64,000 bases of DNA from Clostridium puniceum (GCF_002006345.1 NZ_LZZM01000063.1:33216-97215), one strand, 5' to 3'. Shown: positions 24,996 to 35,145, numbered from the stretch's first letter. Program-made: numbers and translations. Notes: generated from the sequence alone by a model not told the origin.

Positions 24996-25499
24996 TTAAA
25001 TTTTTATACTTTCATTTTTTCTTTTCTTAATTACATATCTTTCATATATCTTATAATAAGCTAAATAAAAAAATATTAATCCTATTAAAGCTCCTCCAAA
25101 GTCAACTAAAACATCACTAACTACAGAAGTTCTTTCTGGCACAAAAGATTGATGAAACTCATCTGTCACAGCATAAAATAAACAAATAAATAGTATATAA
25201 ACTATTGTATTCTTTCCCCTTTTATTATACACAAAGAATACACTGCTTACTAAAAGTGCTAATATCATATACATAAATGCATGAGCATTTTTTCTCACTA
25301 AATAATCTAATCGCTTCTCTTTCACTTGCTGTTCCTTAATAATATTTTTATTTGCCTCAGAATCTTTATTTTTCGTTTTATTTTCAATTAAATTAACTAT
25401 CTTGTTACTTTGTTGGTGTGAGATTTCCCCATTATTGCTTGACATATGAAATATAAATCCCATCCAAAATAAGCATAAAAGTATAACTATTTTTCTCAA
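24996..25499 (-). CDS. VanZ-like family membrane protein
   Basis: A 167-residue membrane protein with about four hydrophobic segments (IVILLCLFWMGFIFHMSS, AFMYMILALLVSSVFFVY, IVYILFICLFYAVTDEFHQ, ALIGLIFFYLAYYKI). The VanZ-like signature is present: an early FHMSS, a central KNAHAF, and the DEFHQSFVPERTSVVSDVLVDFGGALIG stretch. The family includes VanZ, which lowers teicoplanin sensitivity, but most members have no known role. It stands alone, with a terminator at 24908-24940. Confidence 0.85.
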   Translation of the reverse strand: MRKIVILLCLFWMGFIFHMSSNNGEISHQQSNKIVNLIENKTKNKDSEANKNIIKEQQVKEKRLDYLVRKNAHAFMYMILALLVSSVFFVYNKRGKNTIVYILFICLFYAVTDEFHQSFVPERTSVVSDVLVDFGGALIGLIFFYLAYYKIYERYVIKKRKNESIKI

Positions 25500-25681
25500 T
25501 TTATCGCCTCCTTATGCAATATGACACCTCTTAAATATTCTAAACAACTAAGGCACATCTCACATTCAGAATGAAGAATTACTGAACTTTAATAGAATAT
25601 TCAAACCCTAATATTCCTACAAATTGTTATATGTTTTTATTGTAAAGCATATGTATTTTTTTAAATCCTAATACAAAAAGA

Positions 25682-25864
25682 TCAGGCATTTCTACTTGTT
25701 TTCTTAGTATTATATTTTATTCCAAAGGTCTGACCATTTTGTGTTAGCTTTATGTTTTTTAGTATAATGTGAGCATTTTTATCTGCTCTTTTAGCAGTTT
25801 TGCATAAATCTGGTACAAATAATATTGTTATACCTACTATTAATATAATTAGAATTTTAATCAC
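25682..25864 (-). CDS. Small membrane protein of unknown function
   Basis: A 60-codon frame with a GTG start and an AAAGG site 8 nt upstream. The N-terminus is one hydrophobic helix (ILIILIVGITILFVPDLC); the rest is basic and polar. I do not recognise it. The surrounding intergenic DNA is AT-rich without other signals. It may be a real small protein or a chance frame. Confidence 0.4.
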   Translation of the reverse strand: MIKILIILIVGITILFVPDLCKTAKRADKNAHIILKNIKLTQNGQTFGIKYNTKKTSRNA

Positions 25865-26040
25865 GATGATAACCTTTATCTGTATAATTTGTTTAATTAT
25901 ATTGTTATTTATTTATTATGTCAATCCTACAAATATTTAATTAATCATTCTAATTTTTAAATATATCAAAAAATATTATTATAATAACAATTTACGAATA
26001 GATACTATTCCCAATTAAGATTACACCATATTAGCTCATA

Positions 26041-27141
26041 TTATATTAAACCTCCTTGTAAATAATCATGCATAGTCTGTTCTGCACTTGTTACTTCAGT
26101 ATCGTTAAAATAATCAAAGGGGCCACTTACATGCCACCATGAGAATCCTAATACATTGTTATTTTGGCATAAACCCTCAAATACTGCTTTAATCGCTAAG
26201 GCAATACCATCATAAGTTTTAGCATCACTTGCATTGGCAGGATCATACGCCCTAGCTAACCCCATATCCTTAGGCATTAATCCCGTTTCTGTTATAAAAA
26301 TTTTCTTATTAAAAGCATTTGCATGAATATTGATTAAATCTATTATAGACTTTTCGTTAAAAATAGGTACATCATAAGATTGTATTATTTCATCTAAGGT
26401 TGGATTTTGACTAACTAGTTTATCAGTATAATGAAAATACATATTGAACCCCAGAAAATCAAGTAACCCCCAAAATTTCAAAGGAGTATCTACTTGATAT
26501 TCATTATAACGTGCTGCATAAGTCAATAAAAGATTGGGATATTGACTTCGTATTGTTGAAACAACATCTTCCCAATAGTTGTAATTTGTATCAACTGTTT
26601 GTTGAACCTGTTCACAGCCAATACATAATATTGGAATATTATTATCAGTACACATTTGAGCATAATGTAGACATATAGTTTTCCAATTCGAGAAGAATGT
26701 TGCTAAATCGGGATTATAGTCTTTTCTACTATAACTATCTGAATAATTAGTACCTAAGTGAAGTTTTATCATTGTGGTTTTCACATTTGCAGTAGTAGCA
26801 TTTGCAAGAGCTTGATTAACTATACTATCTGAAAACATAACAGGATTAGCATCTGTATCGCCTTTGATATTTATCATCACTACAAGAGTATTATCTGCTC
26901 CTTGAAAAGCTAGGTGCTTGTATACACCAACAGTTGGTATATGTGTTCCTCCAGTACCCCAAACTGTTGTGGATACAGTTTTATACTTTAGATAGTTTCT
27001 AGCTATACTTAATCTAGTACCAGAAATATTTGATAGCTGTGAATCATCTATTTTATCAGTAGCTATTTTAATACTTCCTGCTTGAGTAACACTTATTAAA
27101 ATTATTAGTATAACTAGAATATTTCTTTTAAATATATTCAT
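26041..27141 (-). CDS. Secreted TIM-barrel glycoside hydrolase-like protein (GH113-like)
   Basis: A protein of 366 residues with an N-terminal signal or anchor (ILVILIILISVTQAGS). The body fits a (beta/alpha)8 barrel of the GH5/GH113 type. TTMIKLHLGTN is an early strand, PILCIGCEQ has the position of the acid/base glutamate, LLDFLGFNMYF follows, KKIFITETGL has the position of the nucleophile glutamate, and VLGFSWWHVSG ends the barrel. GH113 enzymes cut mannans; the true substrate here is unknown. It may trim the polysaccharide made by the adjacent cluster. Start MNIFKRN chosen because AAAGGG lies 9 nt upstream. Confidence 0.65.
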   Translation of the reverse strand: MNIFKRNILVILIILISVTQAGSIKIATDKIDDSQLSNISGTRLSIARNYLKYKTVSTTVWGTGGTHIPTVGVYKHLAFQGADNTLVVMINIKGDTDANPVMFSDSIVNQALANATTANVKTTMIKLHLGTNYSDSYSRKDYNPDLATFFSNWKTICLHYAQMCTDNNIPILCIGCEQVQQTVDTNYNYWEDVVSTIRSQYPNLLLTYAARYNEYQVDTPLKFWGLLDFLGFNMYFHYTDKLVSQNPTLDEIIQSYDVPIFNEKSIIDLINIHANAFNKKIFITETGLMPKDMGLARAYDPANASDAKTYDGIALAIKAVFEGLCQNNNVLGFSWWHVSGPFDYFNDTEVTSAEQTMHDYLQGGLI

Positions 27142-27245
27142 ATATATCATCCCTTTATTTAATCTTATTAATATAATTTATATTCTGATATGTGATAAAG
27201 TTATTCTAATATTTTAACTACTATAATTTCCTAAAGAAAAAATAT

Positions 27246-27941
27246 TTATGCTCGCTTTTTAACTATTCTAACAGGGTTACCAACTGCAATGCTATTAGGT
27301 TCTATATCTTTATTTACAAGTGTGTTCGAACCTATTACTGATCCTCTACCTACGGTTACACCATCTAAAAATACAGTACCAGCTCCAATCCAACAATTAT
27401 CTTCAATTACAATTCCTTTTTGAGTAGTACCTTGGTCTCTGATTAGAATATCTATTCTGTCAAAATTATGATTTTGAGCATGAAATCTAATATTTTGTCC
27501 CATTATTACATCATTACCAATTTGTATTCCACCAGCACAACCAAAAAAACAAAAATCACCACAACTAAAATTATTTCCAATTTTTATACCTGTCTTAGCA
27601 TTTTTATAGTTGCCTGTACACTTTATTATAGAATATTTTCCAATACTTATATTGTCCCCCATTACGATACTGTTTGGCGATTCTGCATTTATCTCAACGT
27701 AATCATTTATTAAAATGTTATTTCCAATTGTTATATGTCGATTATGTTTTATATCTGTTCTTTTTCCAATAAAGATTCTTTTTCCACTTTTTTCAAACCA
27801 AATCTTCTTAAAATATCCTCTTTGTAGCCTTGTTATTTTTACATATATAACATAACACTTATCTAATAAAGATATGTAACTATCCAATATATATTTTCTA
27901 TTCTTAATATTTGATCTAATATTACTTGCAATATTATTCAT
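27246..27941 (-). CDS. Hexapeptide-repeat O-acyltransferase (WbbJ/maltose acetyltransferase type)
   Basis: About 231 residues forming a left-handed beta helix with many hexapeptide turns: ITIGNNILI, IVMGDNISIG, IKIGNNFSCG, IQIGNDVIMGQNIRFHAQNH, IVIEDNCWIGAGTVFLDGVTVGRGSVIGSNTLV. The histidine in FHAQNHNFD and the tail NSIAVGNPVRIVKK are typical of acetyl-CoA-dependent O-acetyltransferases that decorate polysaccharides. It lies at the end of the exopolysaccharide cluster after the galU terminator, so it is probably transcribed separately. Start MNNIASN chosen because AAAGGAG lies 8 nt upstream. Confidence 0.82.
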   Translation of the reverse strand: MNNIASNIRSNIKNRKYILDSYISLLDKCYVIYVKITRLQRGYFKKIWFEKSGKRIFIGKRTDIKHNRHITIGNNILINDYVEINAESPNSIVMGDNISIGKYSIIKCTGNYKNAKTGIKIGNNFSCGDFCFFGCAGGIQIGNDVIMGQNIRFHAQNHNFDRIDILIRDQGTTQKGIVIEDNCWIGAGTVFLDGVTVGRGSVIGSNTLVNKDIEPNSIAVGNPVRIVKKRA

Positions 27942-27970
27942 ATAATCAACTCCTTTATTATAGAATGAAT

Positions 27971-28005
27971 AAAAAAACTTCACCGAGCTTTGGGTCAAGT
28001 TTTTT
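27971..28005 (-). terminator. Intrinsic terminator at the end of galU
   Basis: 13-nt arms (AAAAAACTTGACC and GGTGAAGTTTTTT) with one mismatch, ending in a T run on the minus strand. The 5' arm overlaps the galU stop codon. It probably closes the exopolysaccharide operon. Confidence 0.8.
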
Positions 28006-28882
28006 ATTGTATTACACTTCTTAAATATTCTATAAATTCATCCTTAAGTTCAGGTTTTCTTAAAGCATATTCTACTGTTGCTTGTAAAAATTCTAATTTA
28101 TCACCAACATCATACCTCTTACCTTCAAAATTATAAGCATACATAGCTTCACTCTTAATAAGTTCTAGTAATGCATCTGTAAGCTGAATTTCATTCCCCT
28201 TACCTGGCTTTGTATTCTCTAATATTTCAAATATTTTAGGAGTTACTATATATCTACCAAGTATTGCAGTATTAGAAGGAGCATCTTCTTTGCCTGGCTT
28301 TTCTACTAATCCCTTAACCTTACATACTCTATCCTCAACTTGTATTCCATCAACAATACCATACTTAGATACATTTTCATAATTAACACTCTGAACACCC
28401 AGAATACTTGTCTTATATTCATTATAACAATCGATAAGTTGCTTTAAACAAGGTCTTTGAGATTGATCAGTATAAACAATATCATCACCAAGAAGAATTG
28501 CAAAAGGTTCATTACCCACAAAACTCTTAGCACAAGAAATAGCATGTCCTAGACCTCTAGGCTCTTTTTGTCTTATATAATGAATATCAACCATATCTGA
28601 AACATTCTGAACTAGTTCTAACAATTCATCCTTATGATTCTTTTCAAGCTCCATCTCAAGCTCAACAGACTTATCAAAATGGTCTTCAATACACTTCTTG
28701 TTCCTACCAGTAACAATAAGAATTTCCTCAATTCCAGAAACAACTGCTTCCTCTATAATGTATTGAATAGTTGGCTTATCAACTATTGGAAGCATTTCCT
28801 TTGGTTGAGCCTTAGTTGCAGGTAAAAATCTTGTTCCAAGACCTGCGGCTGGAATTATTGCTTTTCTTATTTTATTATTCAT
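28004..28882 (-). CDS. galU: UTP-glucose-1-phosphate uridylyltransferase
   Basis: A 292-residue nucleotidyltransferase that makes UDP-glucose. The family signature is complete: AIIPAAGLGTRFLPATKAQPKEMLPIVDKP (split here only for description), then YIIEEAVVSGI, FAILLGDDIV, GLVEKPG, and the lysine-containing NFEGKRYDVGDKLEFLQA. UDP-glucose feeds the UDP-glucose dehydrogenase gene at 40922-42268 in the same cluster. Full length. Confidence 0.95.
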   Translation of the reverse strand: MNNKIRKAIIPAAGLGTRFLPATKAQPKEMLPIVDKPTIQYIIEEAVVSGIEEILIVTGRNKKCIEDHFDKSVELEMELEKNHKDELLELVQNVSDMVDIHYIRQKEPRGLGHAISCAKSFVGNEPFAILLGDDIVYTDQSQRPCLKQLIDCYNEYKTSILGVQSVNYENVSKYGIVDGIQVEDRVCKVKGLVEKPGKEDAPSNTAILGRYIVTPKIFEILENTKPGKGNEIQLTDALLELIKSEAMYAYNFEGKRYDVGDKLEFLQATVEYALRKPELKDEFIEYLRSVIQ

Positions 28883-29027
28883 GTATATATCACTCCCATA
28901 TTCTCTAATATAAATTTTCTATATTTATCAATTCTAATAGTTAAAATTACTTATATTTGGCCTAGTATTACTTTCTACTTAATTCTAACTGGCAATTTAC
29001 TGTTGTCCATAGAAGCTAAAAAGTGAA

Positions 29028-30482
29028 CTAAGAGATCTTCTTTCTATATTTATTTTTTATTCCATTAATCATAGTCATAATAATATCATCCTTTAAAAGA
29101 ATTAAAATGCTAAAGTAAAGTATTGGACAAATTAGTATTGAAGCTACAATTATTAAAATGTAATTCTGTATTAATAACTTTATAGTATATATACTTAATC
29201 CCATTATTATCACTGATATACAATATTTAACTAGTGATTTATTTAAATATTGTATTTTTATATCAATACAATTTTTTCTTATAAAAATGGCTGATGCAAT
29301 TACCAAAATTGTTTCTGTTGCAACCCATGCCCATGAAGCACCTATATATGAATATTTATTTATTAAGAATATATTTAAAGTGCAACTAATCACTGCACCT
29401 ATACTTTGAAGTTTAAATGCTAAATTCTCTAATCTATGAGGTATTAATATTTGATTTACTTGCCATCCTCCAATAGAACTAATAAGTATTAAAATACTTA
29501 TTATTTGTAACGCCGGAGTTGCTGGCAAAAATTCCCATCCACCCAAAAGTTGCATTATTTCTTTTGCTAAAAAACAAATTCCAATTATACAAGGCAATGA
29601 AAGTATATAGATATAATTAATAGATTCTTTTATAACTTTCTTATATTCATTATGATTTTTTTGTATTAAATATGCTGTTCTAGGAATAAATACTGTTACC
29701 ACTGAATTAGTTACATTCAGCCCTATAGCTTGTACAGTCTTACTTCTTATATAATAAGCTAATTCTTTTTGTGAATGACTTCCTACCATGATTTGATCTA
29801 AAGATGTATATATAGCTATTATTAAAGTAGTCATAAAATATACTTTCAATTCTTTCAAATAATAAATAGTTCTAAACTCATATATTTTTTTGTTAATATA
29901 TTTTTTAGCATGTATATAATTTAATATATTATTAAAACTTAATCCAAAAATATTAATAGCCGCATAAAACAAATAATTTTCTTTATGTCTTATAATCGTA
30001 AGTATTAATATTACACTGATTATTTTAAAAATAATATTTCTAACTGTTATATAACCATACTCTTCTATCCCTTGATAAAACCAATCAATAGAGAATATAC
30101 TTAAAATAATCATTATTACCATTATTAAATATAGACTAATATCATTTCTAAAATTCTTCATCGTAAAAATTATAATTAAGTAGACTATTATTGCAAGTAA
30201 TGATAATAAAAATTGAATAAATATTAAATTCCAAAATGACATTGATAATTTCTTTTTATCATCTCTATTTCTTGCAATTTCTCTTACTCCATATCTTGGT
30301 ATTCCAAATGACGCAAATAATACAAACCAATTTATAATAGATGTTGCATAATTAACTTTTCCGATATTTTCAGCACCTAGTATATTAGAGAGATATGGCG
30401 CTGTAATTAGCGGAAAAATCATATTTACAGTTGTTAATATTAGGTTATATATAAAATTCTTTTTTACAGATTTTTGTTCCAT
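29028..30482 (-). CDS. Oligosaccharide flippase (Wzx-type)
   Basis: A 484-residue protein of the MATE/PST superfamily with about 12-14 hydrophobic segments (LILTTVNMIFPLITAPYLS, FIQFLLSLLAIIVYLIIIF, IIVASILICPILYFSILI). The N-terminal NFIYNLILTTVNMIFPLITAPYLSNIL-type opening, split here, is characteristic. Expected to flip the undecaprenyl-linked repeat unit across the membrane before polymerisation. It lies after the truncated rfbB copy and before galU. Confidence 0.88.
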   Translation of the reverse strand: MEQKSVKKNFIYNLILTTVNMIFPLITAPYLSNILGAENIGKVNYATSIINWFVLFASFGIPRYGVREIARNRDDKKKLSMSFWNLIFIQFLLSLLAIIVYLIIIFTMKNFRNDISLYLIMVIMIILSIFSIDWFYQGIEEYGYITVRNIIFKIISVILILTIIRHKENYLFYAAINIFGLSFNNILNYIHAKKYINKKIYEFRTIYYLKELKVYFMTTLIIAIYTSLDQIMVGSHSQKELAYYIRSKTVQAIGLNVTNSVVTVFIPRTAYLIQKNHNEYKKVIKESINYIYILSLPCIIGICFLAKEIMQLLGGWEFLPATPALQIISILILISSIGGWQVNQILIPHRLENLAFKLQSIGAVISCTLNIFLINKYSYIGASWAWVATETILVIASAIFIRKNCIDIKIQYLNKSLVKYCISVIIMGLSIYTIKLLIQNYILIIVASILICPILYFSILILLKDDIIMTMINGIKNKYRKKIS

Positions 30483-30581
30483 TTATTTACTCCCTACTTA
30501 AATATGTGATCTGTCGATCTGTATAAAAATTGATCCTCCACGGCCTTAAAAATATAAGTTCAACCATTTTATTTTTTTATA

Positions 30582-30657
30582 TTATTTATACATCTTCTCA
30601 TAGTACTTTTGATAATCTCCAGAAGTCACATTTTTCATCCATTCTTGATTGTCTATA
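30582..30657 (-). pseudogene. Duplicated 3' end of rfbB
   Basis: These 76 nt match the 3' end of the intact rfbB (33157-33232) with only a few differences, and encode DNQEWMKNVTSGDYQKYYEK plus the stop, against DNQEWMKNVTSRDYQKYYEK in the intact gene. No upstream part of the gene is present. It is a scar of recombination around the polymerase and glycosyltransferase genes. Confidence 0.85.
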
Positions 30658-30661
30658 TGAC

Positions 30662-31936
30662 CTAATTTACCAGATACCGCCTTACTTTTATGTAATTATT
30701 TAAATTTAATTTACTGTTAAGATTTATAGCATTGTATATTTCCCCCCAATTTATTAAATAGAAAAATATAAGTATACTCCAATTGAACTGAATTACTGTG
30801 ACTCTTTCTGTTAAAGCATATATCATAAATATAATAATACTTACTATTTCTTTATTTAAGTTTAAATATATTAGTTTTTTCATGAGAAAATAGTATATTA
30901 GATATATCATAATTGTAAATAATAATCCCATATCAATTAACAAGTACATATATGTATTATCTAAAACTAATTGTTTATTATTTATTACACCATTTACTAC
31001 AGACTTATAAGTTATAGTATTTCCAAAAAATTTTATTCCATAATTACTATAAAAACCCTGAGTTAGTTGTAACCTATGACTTAATAAAGAATCTATACCT
31101 TGATAAATAGGTTTACTAATATCTCCATATATGGTTATTAAATAATTTACTATTGTGAATATACCAAAAAAATGTATTAAAATTTTTCTTAATATTTTAT
31201 GATTATTAATATTAATTTTTGAAAATATCCAATCTAAAATTAACAATAATACTATAATTATTAAGCCTGTACGACTATTGGTTAATGAATATATATAGTA
31301 ACTTATTATTAATATAATAGTATTCGATAGCATTGTTATTTTTTTTCTATTATGTATATACAATGATATAAATGCAAAATAATATATAAAAAAAGTATTT
31401 GGATGAATTAATCCTAATCCATACCTATTTATATCTCCATTATCTAAATCTCTAACCATAACTACATTTTCTATTATATTTAGTTTAGCCAAGCAAAAAC
31501 TTATTAATAATAATGTTAAATATGTATAGAATATAGATTTTAATATATATTTTAAGTTTTTCTTACTAAGGGAAACTATAAATAAAACTATAAAAATATA
31601 ATTTATCTTTCCTGAATTAAAATTTTTCATAATAATAACTCCTAATGCAGAAAGAAATAATAACAATCTTGTTTTATTTTTTAAATTAATATTTTTATAT
31701 AACATACTAAGAAATATTAGCCACAAAACAATTAGGCTAACAATTTTTGCACTTAAAATACTTTTTAGAATAGTAAGAGTGCTTGAATTACTAAAGTTGT
31801 ATATTATATATAACGATAATGCAAAAAAATATAAAATATAATTAATATATACTGTATTTTCTTTTAAATTTATATCTTTTAAAGATTTTTCATTATTACA
31901 TCTTTTTATATCAATATTTATAAAAATCACTCCCAT
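30662..31936 (-). CDS. O-antigen/exopolysaccharide polymerase (Wzy-type)
   Basis: A 424-residue protein with about 10-12 hydrophobic segments and little sequence conservation, as usual for Wzy. The pattern INRYGLGLIHPNTFFIYYFA, followed by SLTNSRTGLIIIVLLLILDW, is typical of the Wzy/WaaL ligase-polymerase fold. Expected to join repeat units on the outer face of the membrane. The N-terminus is uncertain because the GGGAG in the first codons may itself be the ribosome binding site of a later start. It lies between the duplicated rfbB end and a glycosyltransferase gene. Confidence 0.75.
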   Translation of the reverse strand: MGVIFINIDIKRCNNEKSLKDINLKENTVYINYILYFFALSLYIIYNFSNSSTLTILKSILSAKIVSLIVLWLIFLSMLYKNINLKNKTRLLLFLSALGVIIMKNFNSGKINYIFIVLFIVSLSKKNLKYILKSIFYTYLTLLLISFCLAKLNIIENVVMVRDLDNGDINRYGLGLIHPNTFFIYYFAFISLYIHNRKKITMLSNTIILIISYYIYSLTNSRTGLIIIVLLLILDWIFSKININNHKILRKILIHFFGIFTIVNYLITIYGDISKPIYQGIDSLLSHRLQLTQGFYSNYGIKFFGNTITYKSVVNGVINNKQLVLDNTYMYLLIDMGLLFTIMIYLIYYFLMKKLIYLNLNKEIVSIIIFMIYALTERVTVIQFNWSILIFFYLINWGEIYNAINLNSKLNLNNYIKVRRYLVN

Positions 31937-31977
31937 ATAAATAAATGTAATTTTATAAAACTAGATTTATTTGTTAT

Positions 31978-33129
31978 TTATATTGTTTTCTCATATATAT
32001 CATAAATCTTTTTAGCATTTAAGCTGGAAGTAAAACTTTGAGCGAATTCTTGCGCATTTTTCCCCATTGTTTCTATCTTATTTCTATCTTTTAAAAACAT
32101 TTCAATTTTGTCAGCTAAATCAATATAATTTCCTTGATTATATAGAAATCCGTTATATCCATCTTTTATAAGTTCAGTTGTTCCTCCAGTATTAGCTCCT
32201 ATGACAGGCATCATACTCATCATTGCTTCTATTGTAACTCTTCCAAAAGCTTCACATCGTGAACATACTAGTTCTATATCTGTATTTTTTCTTATAGCTA
32301 TTAAATTATCTACTCTACCTAAAAGTTCTATATTATCCTGCAAATTTAATTTTTTAATAAGTGTTTTAATAGATTCTACATTATCATTCGTTCCACTACC
32401 AGCAATTCTTAAATCAAGTTTTTTATGGCCTCTTTTCACCAGTTCATTAATTGCTAATATAGCATCTTTTTGACCTTTTCCATTTGTTAAAGCTCCACAT
32501 ATAATAAGTTTAAGCCTATCATCAATTTCATTGAATTCCTTTTTTTTAATATTTTTTAAACTTATTCCATTATATACAACACCAAATTTATCACATTTTA
32601 AATCTTTATTATATTTGTTATATACAGCTTTTGAAATAGCTATTATGTAATCACTATGTTTTTTCATATATTTTAAAGAATATTTCCTAGAATAAATAAA
32701 TTCTAGATTTTGATCTTCCATACCAAATTCTCTTATATGCCAAATATGTGGTATGTTACACAAACTTGCAATTATTGCGCCTATATTTACAACACTTGTA
32801 TTACTATGAATTATATCTATTTTTTCACTTTTCATTTTATTTTTCAATTTAATTGCACTAAATAAATTTATTCCACTTATTTGTAGACCCCTATAGATTC
32901 TTCTTGCGGTCCATCTAAATTTATTTTTATTTTTTTCAATTCTCCACCATCTATATTTACTATAGATAATTATAATATTTCTTTTTTTTAATTCTTCTAA
33001 AAACTTACCTTCTTTACGATTTGTTAAAACGTATATTTTATTATCTTGTATTAATTCATCTATAATTCCAATTAGAGATAATGATGCTCCATTAAGTCTT
33101 TCCTCATGAGCTACAAACAAAATATTCAT
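31978..33129 (-). CDS. Glycosyltransferase family 4
   Basis: A 383-residue GT-B fold glycosyltransferase. Start MNILFVAHEERLNGASLSL is typical. The C-terminal GT1/GT4 domain has LIICGALTNGKGQKDAI, LRIAGSG, IELLGRVDN and the donor-binding EAFGRVTIEAMMSMMPVIGANTGG with an E-x7-E motif. Probably cytoplasmic or peripheral. It adds one sugar of the repeat unit; donor and linkage are unknown. Together with the polymerase gene it is bracketed by intact and truncated rfbB. Confidence 0.88.
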   Translation of the reverse strand: MNILFVAHEERLNGASLSLIGIIDELIQDNKIYVLTNRKEGKFLEELKKRNIIIIYSKYRWWRIEKNKNKFRWTARRIYRGLQISGINLFSAIKLKNKMKSEKIDIIHSNTSVVNIGAIIASLCNIPHIWHIREFGMEDQNLEFIYSRKYSLKYMKKHSDYIIAISKAVYNKYNKDLKCDKFGVVYNGISLKNIKKKEFNEIDDRLKLIICGALTNGKGQKDAILAINELVKRGHKKLDLRIAGSGTNDNVESIKTLIKKLNLQDNIELLGRVDNLIAIRKNTDIELVCSRCEAFGRVTIEAMMSMMPVIGANTGGTTELIKDGYNGFLYNQGNYIDLADKIEMFLKDRNKIETMGKNAQEFAQSFTSSLNAKKIYDIYEKTI

Positions 33130-33156
33130 AAATCTCCTCCAAAAATAAAATTAATA

Positions 33157-34206
33157 TTATCTATACATCTTCTCATAATACTTTTGATAATCTCTAGAAG
33201 TTACATTCTTCATCCATTCTTGATTATCTAAATACCACTTTATAGTCTTTTTTATTCCAACTTCAAATGTAGTTTCAGGATACCATCCCAATTCTTCTTT
33301 TATTTTATCTGGAGCTATTCCATATCTTCTATCATGGCCTAATCTGTCTTCAATATATTTAATTAAATTTTCACTTACATCTTTGTCTACATTTTCATTT
33401 ATATAAGATATAACTGTCTTTACTATTTGTATATTAGTTCTTTCATTATGTCCACCAACATTGTAAACTTCTCCAAGTCTACCACCATTAATGACCATAT
33501 CAATTGCCTTTGCATGATCTTCTACAAATAACCAATCTCTTATATTCATACCATCACCATATACAGGTAACTCTTTATGTTGCAGACAATTATTTATTAA
33601 TAATGGAATTAACTTTTCTGGAAATTGAAATGGTCCATAATTATTTGAACATCTTGTTATATTAACTGGCATTTTATAAGTATCAGCATAAGCCTTAACC
33701 ATAAAATCTGATCCAGCTTTGGTTGATGAATATGGGCTATGAGGATCTAATGGAGTATTTTCTCTAAAGAATCCTTCTGAACCTAACGATCCATAAACTT
33801 CATCTGTTGATACATGAAGGAATTTAACACCTTCTTTAAATCCATCTTTTGTTTCCCATGCCTCTTTTGCACAGTTAAGCATATTAACTGTTCCAAGTAC
33901 ATTTGTCATAGCAAATATTTCTGGTTCCTTTATACTTCTATCAACATGTGATTCTGCTGCAAAGTGAACAACATAATTTATATCATTAGCTTTAAAAAGA
34001 CTTGAAACTAATTCTTTATTACAAATATCTACTTTAACAAATGTATATCTTTCATCATTTTCAATTGACTTAAGATTTTCTAAATTACCTGCATAAGTCA
34101 AATTATCTAAATTTATTATGGTAATATCTTCATATTTATTTAACATATATAAAATAAAATTTGATCCTATAAATCCCGCCCCACCTGTAACTAAATATCT
34201 TTTCAT
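33157..34206 (-). CDS. rfbB: dTDP-glucose 4,6-dehydratase
   Basis: A protein of 349 residues, second step of dTDP-L-rhamnose synthesis. NAD-binding GGAGFIGSNFI near the N-terminus, then HFAAESHVDRSI, the catalytic VSTDEVYGSLG, YSSTKAGSDFMVKAYADTY (the YxxxK pair), and CSNNYGPFQFPEKLIPL. Start MKRYLVTGG chosen because AAGGAG lies 10 nt upstream. It belongs to the scattered rfbB-rfbD-rfbC-rfbA set in this cluster. Its 3' end is duplicated at 30582-30657. Confidence 0.95.
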   Translation of the reverse strand: MKRYLVTGGAGFIGSNFILYMLNKYEDITIINLDNLTYAGNLENLKSIENDERYTFVKVDICNKELVSSLFKANDINYVVHFAAESHVDRSIKEPEIFAMTNVLGTVNMLNCAKEAWETKDGFKEGVKFLHVSTDEVYGSLGSEGFFRENTPLDPHSPYSSTKAGSDFMVKAYADTYKMPVNITRCSNNYGPFQFPEKLIPLLINNCLQHKELPVYGDGMNIRDWLFVEDHAKAIDMVINGGRLGEVYNVGGHNERTNIQIVKTVISYINENVDKDVSENLIKYIEDRLGHDRRYGIAPDKIKEELGWYPETTFEVGIKKTIKWYLDNQEWMKNVTSRDYQKYYEKMYR

Positions 34207-34223
34207 TATTCTATTTCTCCTTT

Positions 34224-35135
34224 TCAACAATATAAAAACATTTTTATTCTATTTAACATTATATTAGTAAAGTAATTATTTTTTAGTAATACATATCTCT
34301 TCTTTATAAAATTATAATTACTTAATTCTATAAATTCTCTAAGTATTTGCTTATTTTTTTGACTAAGAAAATTGTTATAATCTTTGTATAATACTTCTGC
34401 TTGTTCAGTAGGAAATTTATATTTTAAATCTTTAGTGTTTTTTATTAATTTCCTAAAAAAATTCATTTTATTAGCACCCACTTGGTTATTTACATGTTGT
34501 CTATATAAAATCGTTGGAATATAAATAATTTCAACAATTCCACATATACTTGCAACTAATGAAATCCAATGATCATGCATTTTACATTCCTTTGGTATTC
34601 CTTGTACATATTTTCTTAAAGAAGAATTTATCATCATTGTGCAACCTGTAACAGTATTTCTAACCAGTGCCTTATTTAAAGTATTTCTTTTGGGATCAAT
34701 ATTCATATAATTCCAATAGGATTCATTACATACTTGCAAATTTTGATTTACTACTTTTAAATCAGTATGTACAAGTATTGGTTTTTTAATGCCGTAAATT
34801 ACCTCCAAATGCTTCATCCTTTTTAAGGTTATAGATATTTTATTGGGAAGCCATATATCATCTTGATCAGAAAACATACAATATCGATTCTTAGAATGTT
34901 TTATCAATTCTCCAAAATTTAATTTTACACCTAAATTTTTATTTTCATTGTCAATTAGCTCTATTTTTTCTGGACACTTTTTTAAATATTCACTTATAAT
35001 ATTTAGAGTATTATCCCTTGAACCATCATCTCTAATGAATAATTTCCAATCTTTAAAATCTTGATTTATTATAGAATCTAATTGCTCTGATATAAATTTT
35101 TCTCCATTATATGTTGCCATTAATATATCAACCAT
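34224..35135 (-). CDS. Glycosyltransferase family 2
   Basis: A 303-residue GT-A glycosyltransferase opening with MVDILMATYNGEKFISEQLDSI, followed by FIRDDGSRDNTLNI and FSDQDDIWLPNKI. The paired aspartates of the DxD region are visible. Relatives of this subtype often transfer rhamnose, which fits its position between rfbB and rfbD. No transmembrane segment. Confidence 0.86.
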   Translation of the reverse strand: MVDILMATYNGEKFISEQLDSIINQDFKDWKLFIRDDGSRDNTLNIISEYLKKCPEKIELIDNENKNLGVKLNFGELIKHSKNRYCMFSDQDDIWLPNKISITLKRMKHLEVIYGIKKPILVHTDLKVVNQNLQVCNESYWNYMNIDPKRNTLNKALVRNTVTGCTMMINSSLRKYVQGIPKECKMHDHWISLVASICGIVEIIYIPTILYRQHVNNQVGANKMNFFRKLIKNTKDLKYKFPTEQAEVLYKDYNNFLSQKNKQILREFIELSNYNFIKKRYVLLKNNYFTNIMLNRIKMFLYC

Positions 35136-35145
35136 ATATCCTCCA

